DNA of 64,000 nucleotides from Spirodela intermedia (Eukaryota; Streptophyta; Magnoliopsida; Alismatales; Araceae). A model generated the notes under the pieces. That model had not been told where the DNA came from and did not search any database. It saw nothing but the letters and a program-made list of their open reading frames with translations. Each line of letters opens with the position of its first letter. Positions within the stretch are counted from its first letter, which is position 1. Both the position numbers and the translations under genes were made by a program. Shown here one piece after another: positions 46,220 to 58,843 of the stretch. The DNA is taken from NCBI GenBank assembly GCA_902729315.2, contig LR746274.1, positions 6,569,037 through 6,633,036 on the forward strand, given 5' to 3'.

Positions 46220-48981
46220 ATGGGAACCGGGTGGAGGAGGACATTCTGCACGACCATCCATCGGGACGCCGACTCATCCCCACAAGTAGAGCCACAATCA
46301 AGCCCTATCCCGAAGACCGGTGCCAAGCTCGGTTTCCTCCGCAGGAGCCGCAGCAGCCCCTCCACGCCACACCTCCAGCATCAGACGCAGTCACGGCCCT
46401 CAACGTCCGCCCTCCGCTGCCGGACCCAGTTGCCGACAGGTTTCAATGACAGCGACGCGACCGAAAGGGCCACTCTGCAGAGCCAGAGCTCGGCCACAGC
46501 ACTCCTGGCCGAACCAGCCACGCCGAGAAGCTACCGCCAAAGCCGGAGGCCGCCGTTTGTATCGTCGAATCCGTCCTCCCCACGTCCGCCCTCCCGCCTC
46601 GCCCTGCTACTCAGGGACAACCTCCGTTTCACCGGGGTAAGCAATTCTTTCGACGGTGATTTAGTCCCCCCCCCCCCCTGTTCATTCCCCATTCCATAGA
46701 GACAAGGCGTCGTTCTCTCCCCCGTCACCGTCGATTTCCTTTCCTCGTGTCCTACGCTTCTCGTCCTTCCCCTATCCCGTCGAATCCCGCGTTTGCGCTA
46801 TTGCTGGGTGCGCGCCTTGGGTTCGTCCCGGTGAAAGCTTTGATGGGCTTCTTTGCTTCGATGGAGACCGATTCTCACTATTCCAGCAGCCTTTTTCTCT
46901 CAAACCGTTCCATGGGCTCATCTCCGTCTTGTGTTCTGTCTTCGCGGATTCAGCACAAGCTCATTGCGACTAAATCCTGTCAGCCTTTTTAGTTCGTCCC
47001 TACTAAAAAAAGGAGGGTTTCTACTTCGGGCGTGGGAACCATCCCATCGGACCTTACTGCGGTGTCACCCCTGGGCCGGAGTTTTGGTCTTTTGCTCCAA
47101 CTTCTTCATTGGAATCGCGGAATTCTGTAGAGTAGCAGCCGTCATTGCAGTACGATTTGATCGCTTCTTGCCATCGACTGGCTTCTTCGGGCTTCCAGAG
47201 CAGGTATGATATCTGTCTGCAAAGCGTGAGGACGGGGAAGGGCACCGCTATTTTCACTGCCGAGTGCTCTCACGCCTTCATAGCCAGCGACGTGCGCAAC
47301 CAGACGTCCTGCCCAATCTGCTCTTCTGCCTGGCGCCAGGTACCCTTCCTCTCCTCCGTCCACGCGGAGGAAAACCAAAAGCAGCAGGACCCTGCTCCGG
47401 AACAGGGGAAGCTTTCGGCTGCGGTTCCGCGGAAAGCCGACACGGCAATCTCTGTCTTCGGCGCTAAAGTGTACGATGACGATGAGCCTTTCCTGAACAA
47501 CGCCACTGCCTGCTTCCATCCGATACCCGAAGCAGAGGACGAACATGCGGAGGGAGAAATAGGGGATGGGGTACCCGTTGCGCTCTCTCCCAGTTGCACA
47601 TCTCCGCCTCGCCGTCAGCACGCTGCCAATTGCGGTGTGCGTCACGGCCAGTTCCAATGTTGCCTTGCTGTCCGTCGGCCGTGTCCACGATAACCACGTC
47701 GTCACCCTCAAGGTCAAGTCTCTGACGCCGGTGTCAAATACGGCGGCAACGGCGGCGGCTGCGCCTCTCCTTGACCCCTCCCGCCGCGCCTCCATCGACC
47801 TGGTGACAGTGCTTGACGTGGGGACGACCATGACCGGCGCGAAACTCCAAATGCTGAAGCGGGCAATGCGCCTCGTTATCTTCTCCCTTGGGCCTTGTGA
47901 CAGGCTATCCATAGTACCCATCTCCGCGTCCTCCGCAAAGAGGTTGCTCCCCCTGCGGAGGATGTCACCGGACGGGCAGCGCTCGGCCCGGCGGATCGTG
48001 GAGAGGCTCGTCTGTGGAGAGGGCTCATCCGCCAGGGAGGGGATCAGGAAGGCAGTCAAGGTGCTCGAACAACGGAGGGAGAGCAACCCGGTGGCTGCCA
48101 TCGTGCTGCTCACCGACAGTCAGCAGCACAAGGATGACTGTGGCAGGCGGCGGCGGGAATGCCATTCGTCTCACACGTCTTATTCTGCAATAACGCGATT
48201 TGCTCACTTCGAGGTACCCGTCCACGAGTCAGGTTTCGGCGCCGAGGAGCACCAAGAACACGCTGAGGATTCGTTCGCCCGGTGTGTGGGAGGTCTTCTC
48301 AGTGTTGTGTGCCATGACGTACGCCTTGAGCTCTCCTTCCCCTCCGGCGAGGTTTGCTCCGTCTACTCCAGTGGCAGTCGGCCCGTCGCCCTCGGCAGTG
48401 CGGGTAATTTGAGAATGGGGGGCGAGGAGAGAGAACTGCTTATGGAGCTGAGAATGAACTCCGCCGTCCTACGCGCTGGTGCCTTCCAGCCCCTTCTGGT
48501 GAGTTACTCATACAGAAATCCCGTCACTCAGGAGCTGGTCCACGGAGGGGAGCATACCCTCCCGGTGTTCCTCACCCGCCGCCAACGTCCAGCCGCCGCG
48601 CCCAACGTCGAGCATCTTCGGAACGTCTTCATCACGGCCCGGGCCATTGCGGAGGCTCAGCGCCTAGCGGACAACGGTGACTTCGCCACGGGGCTTCACC
48701 TCCTCGTTTCAGCCCGCCGGCTGCTGCTCCAGTGCAGCTCGATCTGCCCCGGCGAGAACCTCCGGTCCGTTGAGGCAGAGCTTGAAGAACTCCGGTGGCG
48801 GCAGCAGAGGAACGGGATGACAGAGTGACCGACGGCCTCGGCCTTGGAGACTGCTGCCGCGGAGGCTCTGACACCGATGTCCGCGTGGCGTGCCGCGGAG
48901 AGGCTGGCGAAGCTGGCCATAATGAGGAAGTCGGGGAACCGGGTGAGCGACCTGCATGGGTTCGAGAATGCCCGATTCTGA
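46220..48981 (+). pseudogene. WAV3-like RING/VWA E3 ligase gene, degenerate
   Basis: WAV3-family proteins are ubiquitin ligases with an N-terminal RING and a VWA domain, acting in root gravitropism in Arabidopsis. Exon 1 (46220-46636) starts with the family hallmark MGTGWRRTFCTT; exon 2 starts at 47199. Lesions: the first RING cysteine is Tyr (codon 47205-47207, in SRYDICLQ); about four residues carrying RING His and Cys ligands are missing after SHAF at 47279/47280; the frame shifts between about 47575 and 47620; the MIDAS motif reads DVGTTM rather than DxSxS (47815-47832); a stop TGA at 48826-48828 precedes 50 more in-frame codons that end with the normal family terminus [11 protein letters not shown] and its stop at 48979-48981. 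The VWA part is otherwise well conserved over 420 codons. A shortened VWA-only product is possible but I favour a young pseudogene. Confidence 0.85.
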
Positions 48982-50585
48982 ACTCTGGGCTGGGGCCGCT
49001 GTTGCCAAGTTGGGAATGGAAGAGGAGAAGAGCGGAGGATGGTGACTTGTGTGTTGTTTGTATCGGTGTTCTGTGTCCTTGGTTTGCTTCGCAGCACTCG
49101 GGTTGACATGAGAGATGCGCGACTCTTGCCGGAGACGCGCAGCCGTGCCAGGGTTACCCTCAGACCACGTGGGTTTAAGAGAACCGAGACGGAGTAGTTG
49201 CCTAACACGTGGCCGGATCCATTGTTAGAAACAGCCCGCCCTCTGGCCTGGACTTGTCTGTGCACCGGTGGACACATTTGCCGCCTGTATGTGAATCGGA
49301 AAGGACGTCATCTTGGGGAAGAGATCGATGGTAACGTAGCCGCGTTGTGCCGTCTATTTCGTGGGAATTTACTTCCTTTGCCGCAACGTCCCTCGTTCGG
49401 ATGGCTCGAAGTCGGCGGGGAGACCCCCTCTCGCAAACTTGGTCAAAAGTGAGAGGCTTGTGGGGGAAAGGATTGTCCATTCCAGCAGTAGGCCCTCCCA
49501 TCTAGCTGCTTCAAGATTGGAGACAGGGACGTGAATCAAGAAGAGAGCTACTTAGTATGAGAGTGAGAACGTCATGCTCGACAAAGAGACGGAGTTAGAC
49601 GTACGCTGCATCACTTTTTTGTGCTTTCTTATTTATTCATGATTTGTCATCTCCAAAACATGTCTTGATGTTTTTTACACATTCGTACCAAGTGAGTAAC
49701 ATATTTTACGAGCAAGTCGTAGACCTCCACCGGCGTTGACCGTACGTCGTAGGCCTCACTCTCGTTGGAAAATCCAGCTTTTTTACCGGAAATTCCACTT
49801 CTTCCAATTTATACGCCGTTACGAGACAACAAGGACGGAGGGTAGGAGCAGCCGATAAGCCCAACATTGTTATTAGAGACGAGTGACCATGGTACGTGAG
49901 AAATGTGTCTTGTATTTGGGGAGGACGCTACACATGACCCTCGGGAGCTTGCAGGTGGCAGCAATGGCCGCCCGTATATCTTACCGCCTCATCCACCGCT
50001 TTCCTTCAGGAAACCAGAATGGGAAAAGGAAAATGAATAGAATTGGAGACCGGGTCTGCCGGCTGCAGATGGTCTACGCCGGGCCGGGCCTGTCTCAAAT
50101 CTAAACGCGCCACCGCAAGCCACGCCTGGCAGATTGTCAACCCGGCCAGGGTATCGGTAGTACCGTGAACCCGCCAGAAAAAATGTTCAAGCCCCTTCTT
50201 CATGTAGGAAGCAGACGTGGCATCCAGAAGCAAGCACGACCAGCACTGTGAGCAATCTGGACTTCGCCAATGAAGGCGTTCCATTGAAAGAGCATTCACA
50301 AGAATGCACCGAAGTCACCGCAGGAACACTTACTGTAGAAGAATCGTGGAGAGAAATCGCACAGAATGGAATTGAAAACAAGTAAAAATCTACAACACGC
50401 CTGCAGTTAGCGAGTTCCTTTTTATACTCGCCCAATTGTAACTTTACCAAACAGAAGGGCCCGATTCGTCTTATCACCGTCGCCACGCTGGCTTTCATCT
50501 CAGCCGTTAGAACGTGCGAGATGGACGACCAAGTTTAAAACGCGAACAGAGTCAAAGGAGTTTGTCAGGGTGGAGAAAAAAAATG
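48982..50585. other. Intergenic sequence, no gene recognised
   Basis: Mixed-composition sequence between two decayed genes. Open frames here overlap each other on both strands and carry no known motif. Confidence 0.45.
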
Positions 50586-50589
50586 AAAT

Positions 50590-51690
50590 CAAGGGAAATC
50601 GCAGTCAGACTGATCCAACACTTATCCTCTCTGAACCTGTCGAGTCGCTTGCTGTCCCTCACAATGATCTCTCTCTGGGTCAATACCAAGAGAACTTTAT
50701 AGCGCTGTGAGAATCCCTGCACATACTAACGTTCTTGACAACCCTCACTGGCGTGCCTTCATCTGTGTTGACCAGACTGAAAATAATTGCCAGTCTTTCG
50801 CTGTGATGGCGAACTAAGGGGGTTTTCTTCTCGTCACACTCGCCCTCTGTCATATCTAGGCTTACGTAGGGAACGTATCCCATGTCTCTTGCTGCTTTCT
50901 GAAGTAACGAGTCCAGCAGCTCGATAATCTGGGCACTCTGTACATGAGATCTGTCGTCTGCTCCAAAAGAATAAACCTTTCCCTTTATACTGACCCAGCT
51001 CTAGTCCTTGATGCCTCCTATCATCTCCTGTTTCATCAGTTTCCTCACCCTCGTACATCCTGCCACCTCTCTGCCGAGATGTACATCCTCAACAACATTA
51101 TGTACGTCTCGCTGATCTTATGTTTGCATTCGAGCAATCGGCCAGCAGCCACAAAAGCCAGCTCTGTATTCCCTTGGCTCCTGTGGCCGGCGATCACCAT
51201 GAACCAGATCACTTCGTTTTGCTCGAAGGGCATTTGCTCGATAAAGTCAAGTGCATCTTCCAGCAGGCCTAACCTCACATACAAATCGACCATACACGCG
51301 TAATGATCTATGACGGGTTTTATTCGGTACTCTTTGCACATCATTTTAAAGTACCTCTTCACCTCCTCGATCATACTTGCCTGGCTGCAAGCCGAGAGAA
51401 CTGCCACAAATGTAATCTCGTTTGGCCTTACTCTAGCGAACCTCATGTCGTCAAACAGCTGCAATGCCTCTTCAGTCAGCCCCTGTTGAGAATAGGCGGT
51501 GACCATGGAAGTCTAGGATATCATTGTTCTTCTCGGCATTTCTACAAACGTTTTGCATGCTTTCTCTACACTGCCACACTTTCTGTACATGCTAACCAGC
51601 GCACTGCCGATGACTATGTCAGATAAGAAGCTCATTTTGAGAGCTTGAAGCATGTATATGCTCCCATTGATCTAAGTCTGATGACCTACT
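50590..51690 (-). pseudogene. PPR-DYW protein gene remnant (3' part only)
   Basis: PLS-class PPR proteins edit or process organelle RNA. The minus strand gives PPR repeats (MVTAYSQQGLTEEALQLFDDM, VRPNEITFVAVLSACSQ, YACMVDLYVRLGLLEDALDFI), an E region (VIWFMVIAGHRSQGNTELA) and parts of E+ and DYW. The DYW deaminase HSE motif is present (RHHSERLA), but the downstream CxxCH is CRDSH, so the second cysteine is Ser. Breaks: a TAG just before TSMVTAYS (about 51507), a frameshift near 51045, a TAG in KD*SWVSIKGKVYSF (about 50999) and a frameshift near 50690 before REIIVRDSKR. The N-terminal repeats are absent. Clearly a pseudogene. Confidence 0.85.
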
Positions 51691-51765
51691 GTAGACAATT
51701 AATGTACTGGGATATCTAAAGAGATTGAATTGTTAGTAGTTAATGGAAAAATATAAATTGATTTT

Positions 51766-53406
51766 TGGCGTGACTTAGTCGTTGTATAGTAAATCATGTA
51801 AAGTTAAAATTTATAAAACTAGAAAATATCAATTTTTAGATATTTAGAAGTATTTTTGAACAAATATATCAATTATAATTTAATAAAACTTTAAAAAATA
51901 GTGATAATTTTCCAGCTCAATCACAAGGATATAATATAATATCAGATAATTTTTCAATTTTTTTCTCAAAGAATACAAGTTTTTATGAATTTTATATTAA
52001 GAAATGAAAATAAACATATTTAAAATTCACAAAAAAAGAAAAATAAGGATATGGACATCAAGATGACATCAACACCTAACGAATCAGACAAAAATAGAGT
52101 TCCATCCGGTGATTCTAACGTAAGTGATTACTGACGATTTAATTGATCAAATTAAGATCTGTAAAAGTTGAAAGAATCGTAATTGAATGAAGTATAATTT
52201 GGAAATTTTAAATCACACAAATTATCATTAAATAAAGCAAAAATTAAGTTGAAAGTAGGAAAATAGAATTTCGACATTGCGGCAGTAATGCATCGACGAT
52301 GCACTAAAATCTTGAGAGTTCGAGAGGATTGTCGTGCAATGTCTACGGCCTCAAAGGCTCTCCTTAGACAAGGATGACGTGGACAATCTCTAGATCTCCT
52401 TGTAAAGTTTATAGATCAATAAAATAGGTCGTCGAATCATCTCCGATGATTGTCACCTAGCACAGTAAAAAAACGGTAACTTTACGGCTCTCCGGTGATT
52501 GTCACCTGACAGAGAGGAACTGAATGGAGGTGGGGTGCGTGTCAGGGAGCTTCATCCTAAGGTCCGCACAACAAGAGGAGGCTCTTCATCGCATCCGGTA
52601 TGCTCTCAGGAGGTGGCGACTCATCTCTCGACGGATCATCCTCTTCTCGACGATGACTTATTCGTCGATCAATTGGAGATGATTTACTTGATGGATTCGT
52701 GATCTTTTAATAACAAATTGTTCAGCAATTTTAGTAACAATACTCTGCGAATTACGTTGACGAGATTTTCACCGATGATCTAGCGATTATGGCAACTTAA
52801 TCCTTCACTAGCGATATGTAGGAAAGTTGCAATAATCAAATAAAAATACGAGTTTTGGCTCTGAGAAGATTCGAACCTGTGCCGATTACTTACCTTCGAA
52901 GCCTTTCGGGGGAAGGTGTGATGCAGGTTTAGTCTCACATCATTTGTGCACTGAGGTTTTAGGCGAATATATAATTATATCACATTTGCAAACATCTAGT
53001 CCCTTTCTCTTGTGTGTACGATCACTCCTTGCCCCACAGCCGATTGACTGCTGATGACATGAAAGGGGAGTGGCACACATGTGCCCCTATCAGTCATAGC
53101 CACTTGAGCCCCTGCTCATGGCTCCCCCCAACTATGCTTCCGACACACTTGTGGGCCCGACTAGTCGGCAGGTTCCCCTTTTTTGCTATATTTTTATTTT
53201 TATTTCTTTTTCTTTATTTATCTCAAAAATAAAACTATAAAAATCATATAAATTCGTAGAAAATCACATAATTAGCCAAAAATTCACGTTAATCAACCAA
53301 AAACTACTTTTCATACTTTAATATAAATATAAGTCTATTTATCGTGAGTTAAGACTAAAACTATATTATTTACTAATTATTAACTCATGATAATGAAGAC
53401 TTATCA
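51766..53406 (-). repeat. Solo LTR with target site duplication ATTTT
   Basis: A 1,641-bp copy from TGGCGTGACTTAGTCG to ...GAAGACTTATCA. ATTTT lies at 51761-51765 and 53407-53411. The USE-like box is degraded to AGTCTCACATCA (52931-52942) but the gap to TATATA (52968) is still 25 nt. Confidence 0.95.
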
Positions 53407-53559
53407 ATTTTTCCTACAAGTTTTATGAGAGTGCCAGATTCATCTGTTTGACATTTTTTTCTTCCATGGAGACTGTAGTATTATCAATGGAGATTATATG
53501 TAGGTGAAAGTTTTTTTGATATTTTCTAAGATTTCTTTTGTAACAATGAATGTGAAAGT

Positions 53560-54190
53560 TTTGTGTGAAGTTTTTGTGAAGAATGCCATTGACCTTGAGA
53601 ATGGTGAATGCTAAACTCCTCAACTAATTTCAAACTCTTGTGTCATTTTTCACTTGAGATAAATATGATCTTTAGAATCTTAAGATGAAGATACTTATTA
53701 TTTCATAAGATTTATGGGATTTAGTGGAGAATAAAAATATTTAAGGAGAGAGAGTTCTAAAAAAGAATGAATTTTTAAAAAATATGTCAAGTTATTGTCT
53801 ATTTTATAATATTCTATTTCAAAAATTATAGTTTTCATTTACTACTAATGTCACAAATTTTTTAAAAGCATAAAATTTTTCGAGAGTTGAATTTCATTTA
53901 GACACTTCAAGTACTCCATAGAGAATTTGAGACTATAAACATGAAATCTGGTGAGTTCATTCATGATTTATTTTCTTGAATCTCAATTATTATAAATCAA
54001 ATGAGAATTTTTGGAAAAGATATTTCAGAAAGATAAATTGTTGAAAAAGTTTTGAGAACTCTTTCTTCTAAATTTGATCATGTTATTACTATCATAGAAG
54101 AGTCTAAAGAAGAACTAAATTCTGCACACACAAAAAAATCATGTAAACATATGGAAGCTCAAATCAATTCTAACAAATCTACTTTATCAA
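53560..54190 (+). mobile_element. Ty1/copia gag (UBN2-type) fragment, decayed
   Basis: The plus strand gives FETINMKSGEFIHDLFS, then INQMRIFGKDISER, then VEKVLRTLSSKFDHVITII and EESKEELNS, the order of the copia gag domain, with stops. The 5' border is unclear. Confidence 0.7.
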
Positions 54191-55270
54191 TTTCTTTTTC
54201 TTGTTTAGGTTCTAAAAATATTTTGAGCTGATACCCATTAACTTTAAAAATAACACCTATTTCTAGATCTTTTATCATTTCTTCTCCATAGTCATCAATG
54301 GTCTGAAGAAGGAATGGATCGTCCCATCTAGATCTCAATTTTTTTGAAAATAATTTGAATCTAGAATTGTATAATCAAACTTTTGGGCCTAGTGCCAGAT
54401 GTTGCCTAATGATATGTATATCATAGAAATCCTCAACTTTTGCATTATAAATCAATGTATTGTCATAAGCTTTATTATGAATTTCATCTAATTCATGTAT
54501 TTGTAAAAAAAATTGTCTTATTTTTTTTATATCCATATTAAGCTTCCTAATAGCCTTATATACATGGTGTTGAATTTTCACCTATAAGTGACAAGGTTTT
54601 CTATAAAGAATCTATATGATGATGCATATAAAAGAGTTTTATATGTTGTTTTATATGCCCATAATACATCATTTTTCATTTTTCAGATCAACATTTTCTA
54701 TTGGGAGAGAACTTTTTATAAAATAGTTTTGATTTTTCTATTGACTAATTCAACTTGACCATTTGTTTGAGGATGATATGAGGTGGTTATCTTATGATCA
54801 ACACCATATTTTCTAAGTAATATTTAACGTAATGATTAATGAAATGAGTTCTCTCATCACTAATTATCAATTTAGAACATCTAAATCATATAAATATATT
54901 AATTTGGACAAATTGACTAATCATTTTATGATCATTTGTTCTTATTAGAATAGTTCTACACATTTTGACATATGATCAATAGCTAACAAAATATATTCAT
55001 AGCCTCAAGATGAAAAAAAGGGTCCCATAAAATCAATACCCCAAATATCAAAAACTTCAGTGGCAAGTATAAATTTTAAAGGTACTATATATCTTTTTTG
55101 TATAGTAACTTAGCATTTGGTATATTACATATAAAATGTGTAAGCATCTTTAAATAAAGATGACCAATAGAAACTACATTGAATTTTTTTTACTATTATT
55201 TATTGCCTATGAAATGACCCCCACATCTATAAGAATGAGAATGTTCTAAAATTTCAAATTATTCTTCTTC
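54190..55270 (-). mobile_element. Athila/Tat-like integrase fragment, decayed
   Basis: On the minus strand: [22 protein letters not shown] and a short open frame (54375-54581) reading KLNMDIKKIRQFFLQIHELDEI...YNAKVEDFYD, which aligns with the piece at 31990-32130. The strand is opposite to the copia gag beside it. Confidence 0.75.
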
Positions 55271-56135
55271 AAGAGAAAGAGAGAGTAAGGGAGAAAGAGA
55301 GAGAGAGAGGAGGGGGACTAAGTGGAGGGACGGATGAGGCATATTTTCTTTGGCATCACAACTGAAGATCATTTTTTTCATTCTCATGAAAGGTGGGAGT
55401 GATGTAGGGGGAAGGATAACCCATGAACGGGAGGCTAGCCCAAGCGCTTGCGATAGCGGTTTCGAGCTTCCAAAGAAGGATAAGGATCTCTAGTCATTCA
55501 GTAAAAAAGCTAGAAGAAAGAAAGCTAAAGAGAGGGAGCGCTTAGCTATACTAGGAATGTGACTGATTTTAAGAAAAATCAGCAAACGTCAATTTTAATA
55601 ATCTTGACCAACCAAAGCATTCTATTTGAGTATTCACGGTTGGGCAAAGTTTGTGGATATGTTCACTGGCTGGAAGCCTTGGTTTACAACATTGAAACTT
55701 GTTATGATTCTTAAGGGTGGGCTAGAATAGGGGGCATGGAGCTAGGGCCTGTGGGAACTTAGAGACGAGTATATGCACTGATGAAAGGTCTTCAATAGAA
55801 CGATAAGTGAGAGGTCTAGAATAGGATTGACAACCCTAGGTATAATATCATGGGTTCCCGTCACATCAGAGGACCTTCACAACCCTCTTTTTGAGAAATT
55901 TTCGCTTAAAAGATAGACCGTTGACATCATGTCCAACCTCCTATTTATAAGAAGAATATGAGGCCTTGGAAAGGGGATGGAATTTTGGCCTTAAGCCATC
56001 CTAAAAACGAGGGGAAAAGGTTGGGATACCCTAGGGCCTTAAATAGACGTTAAACACCCCTAGAAGTACCCAAAATAGTGAAAGATAAGCTTGGACTATA
56101 GTGATCTACGAGGATCAGTAAAAAAAAAAAAAAAA
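55271..56135. other. Unassigned sequence with GA tract and A-run
   Basis: A purine (GA-rich) tract at about 55272-55312, then sequence without recognisable coding, ending in a run of 19 A at about 56110-56129. The texture around 55430-55600 resembles plant mitochondrial intergenic DNA, but I cannot confirm that. Confidence 0.3.
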
Positions 56136-57600
56136 AAAAGCCTATTTCGTTAGTCAGCAAGTCCAGTCACGTTCTTCCTTTGATTGTCGACCTTGACCGG
56201 TGCATCACTGACGCTGATGCCCTCATCAGGGAGTGTTCTAGTATACTCTCTTTCTGAATCAGTTATTGATCCCCAATTGTCAATACCAAGACTTTCCTGA
56301 AGGGTAAAATCTGAACCCTGATAAAGGTCATGATCCATATGCTTTCAAGTAGCAGGAGGCGTTGTTATGTCTTAAAGCTCATGTATCTGATTTGTTCCGT
56401 TGTTCGTTTGAAAAGAAATCTGCTTGGGTGCCAAAGGATTTGCAACTGTGGCAATAAGCACCTTTTTCCTAGTGACCTTATATGGGCTCTTAATTTGTGG
56501 CATCATCTATCAACTATTTGGACGAGACTCTACTCACCATAATTTGGCATTCGTGGACATCGCGGATACTGGGTTCCCTCCCATAGGAATTGGAAGGCCA
56601 AAGTGGAATAAAAGGCGCCTATTCATACCTTCTTGGATGATTTATATCGGTGAGCCTAGATCGTGCTTCCCAAGAACCACCATGAATGCGGCTTCAAGTT
56701 GCTGCAGATGCCCGGTGGTGAGAAGGTATGTGATGTTTGAAGTAGCACATCACTTTTTACAAACACTTCCACCTTGAAGAATGTTACTAATTCATTTTTT
56801 TAATTAGACTTCCTCAAATACACTTTCCTGGCGTGTATCAATTTCACATGGAGAAGTTCATCATTGCTTGTTTCAGCCTTACTTTTTTTGTGTTGTTCGT
56901 TGCAGTGAGTTTGAAGAACTAGAATCTGTCCCAAGTTTTTCATCGGTGGAAGGTGCTCTGTAGCCATCAACATCATCCGCTGCTATGAGTGTGCCTGAAG
57001 ATTCATTTGTGGGCATATGCGCCTTTTATGCTCACGGAGTACTCTGGAAACTTTTGTGCTCGACTGTGTTTACGTGAGATTTTAGGCCCACACTTTTGGC
57101 TTCTGGGTAAACTAATGAGATTTGCTCGGATGTGTCCAGACTTTCCCACCTTGAGATCTAACTGGCCTGATTACGTTTCCTGATTTATGTCCCGATTGCA
57201 TTCTCCCGGTTTAATGCTCATCAAGCATAAATGCTGAAACTTTTGATGCACTCCAGACGGCCAAGAACGTTGGGAATGCGGTATATGCTCTGATCTCTGG
57301 ACGAGCACGTCCATCCTCTTCGACGATCCCTTTGTCTGCCCATCCATCTACTGCCGCTCTCTCCCGCATGCCAATCCTTCAACCCTCTCCTCATCTTCCG
57401 ACGTCATCAGCACTTTTTATGCCCCTTCTGGAAACATTGGAACCAGTCAACAAGACGTGTGTGGGTTCGTCTGAGACTCTTGTAAAACCATCCTTCTTCG
57501 TTCAACCATCTTCCTCTACCTGTGAAGATCAGGTGACTCTGAAAGTTCAGAATATAATGAGATAGAATTGTAATGTTAAATTCGATATTGATATTCTCAA
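56136..57600. other. Low-copy-looking sequence, gene fragment not identified
   Basis: Several open frames of 60-117 codons (56150-56338 minus; 56424-56777 plus; 57332-57565 plus) with ordinary codon composition, and an intron-like acceptor TTCGTTGCAG at about 56905. I do not recognise the family, and no two frames join convincingly, so this is at most a broken gene. Confidence 0.3.
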
Positions 57601-58843
57601 TTTCGTTGATTAATGTCATATGTTAGTCAATCATTGTCAATAATTATTTCAAAGATAGATAAAATATTATTGGCTCAACATATGAGTAAATACATTATTT
57701 TAGGAACTTAACATTATTAAAGTTGATTCAGAGTTTATTTAGGTTGATGCTGAGTAGTTTTTTTAATAGCTTCAGATTTTACATGATTTAAGTAGATGCT
57801 ATAAGTTATCATCATTTGGTGATTCGCTTGAAAAATTACCTTAAGATACGCCCACCCTAGACAAATTGAAGTGTGGATCGGAACTCCACCCTCACATATG
57901 CACATGTTGTAGAATGAAGCAAAATATGTTATAAATGGAGAGAGAGAGAGAGAGGGATTTTCATTTTTTTCCCCCCGCGCTAAACACACACTTACACATG
58001 CGGGCATCATTAACACATATATATACATCAAGATATCGAGGTCTCTTGTCTCCATTAGTAACACACAAACATATACATGTCCACATCGATATATCGTTTG
58101 GGGGCCGGTGGGCGGGCAAGAGAGAGAGAAGAGAGAGGGATGGACTGGTCATGGGACGCGAAAAATGGAACCCCGCATCCGTAGTTGAGACAGTTTTTCA
58201 TCTGGCTTCAACCTTTTGTCGGTCGGACAACATAGTTTTTCATATCTGGCTTCAACCTTTTGTCGGTCGGAATTGTCTCTCAATCCTAAAAGATCATCAA
58301 GTTTACGCCCACTGGGCTCCAAGTTTGAAAAACAAATAAAAAATCTGCTGCCTCCTGGTGGTCGTAAAGTGACCAAAACCTTGGGCGCCTCAAGTGTTGT
58401 GAAACCGGTCACGCGGCTGACCTAGCCCGGACCACGCTTAGCTGACGAGGTGCCAGCAGGAAGGCGGAGTCAAACCCACCGATTCTAAATCTTGAACAGC
58501 GGCGCCGCAACCAGCGAGGCGGGCCCCACAACAAAACAAGTTGCCGATTCCGCCGACTCATCTGTCATAAACCCGCCCCCTGGTAGAGCTCCTCCCGGTT
58601 TTCTCTTAACCCAGTGGCTCCGGCGGAGATTGACCTTCCCCTCCGGCGGAAGCCTCGCTTCGTTTCGCTATTATAACCCAGCCGCTCCGGTAGAAACGTC
58701 GATCTTTCTGCTTCTCTTCGGCACATGGATAGAGCAAGGAAGCAACTTCAACTGTGATCGAGGAACAAGAAGGCTAAGGCTAAGGCATCAGACAAAGGGG
58801 GTCCGTTCCGCCAACACCGGGGCAACAAAAGGTTCTGCGCGCG
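57601..58843 (+). promoter_or_regulatory. Upstream region of the trihelix gene
   Basis: It has a GA tract at about 57938-57954, a direct repeat of 27 bp (58201-58227 and 58245-58271) and a GC-rich leader from about 58430. No TATA box can be assigned with confidence. Confidence 0.4.

Noticed and set aside
49198-50104. Short frames between the WAV3-like and PPR remnants as genes
   Set aside because: Overlapping frames on both strands, no splice or domain support.
57935-58339. 134-codon frame starting MERERERD as a gene
   Set aside because: The start is a translated GA microsatellite and the remainder has no motif.
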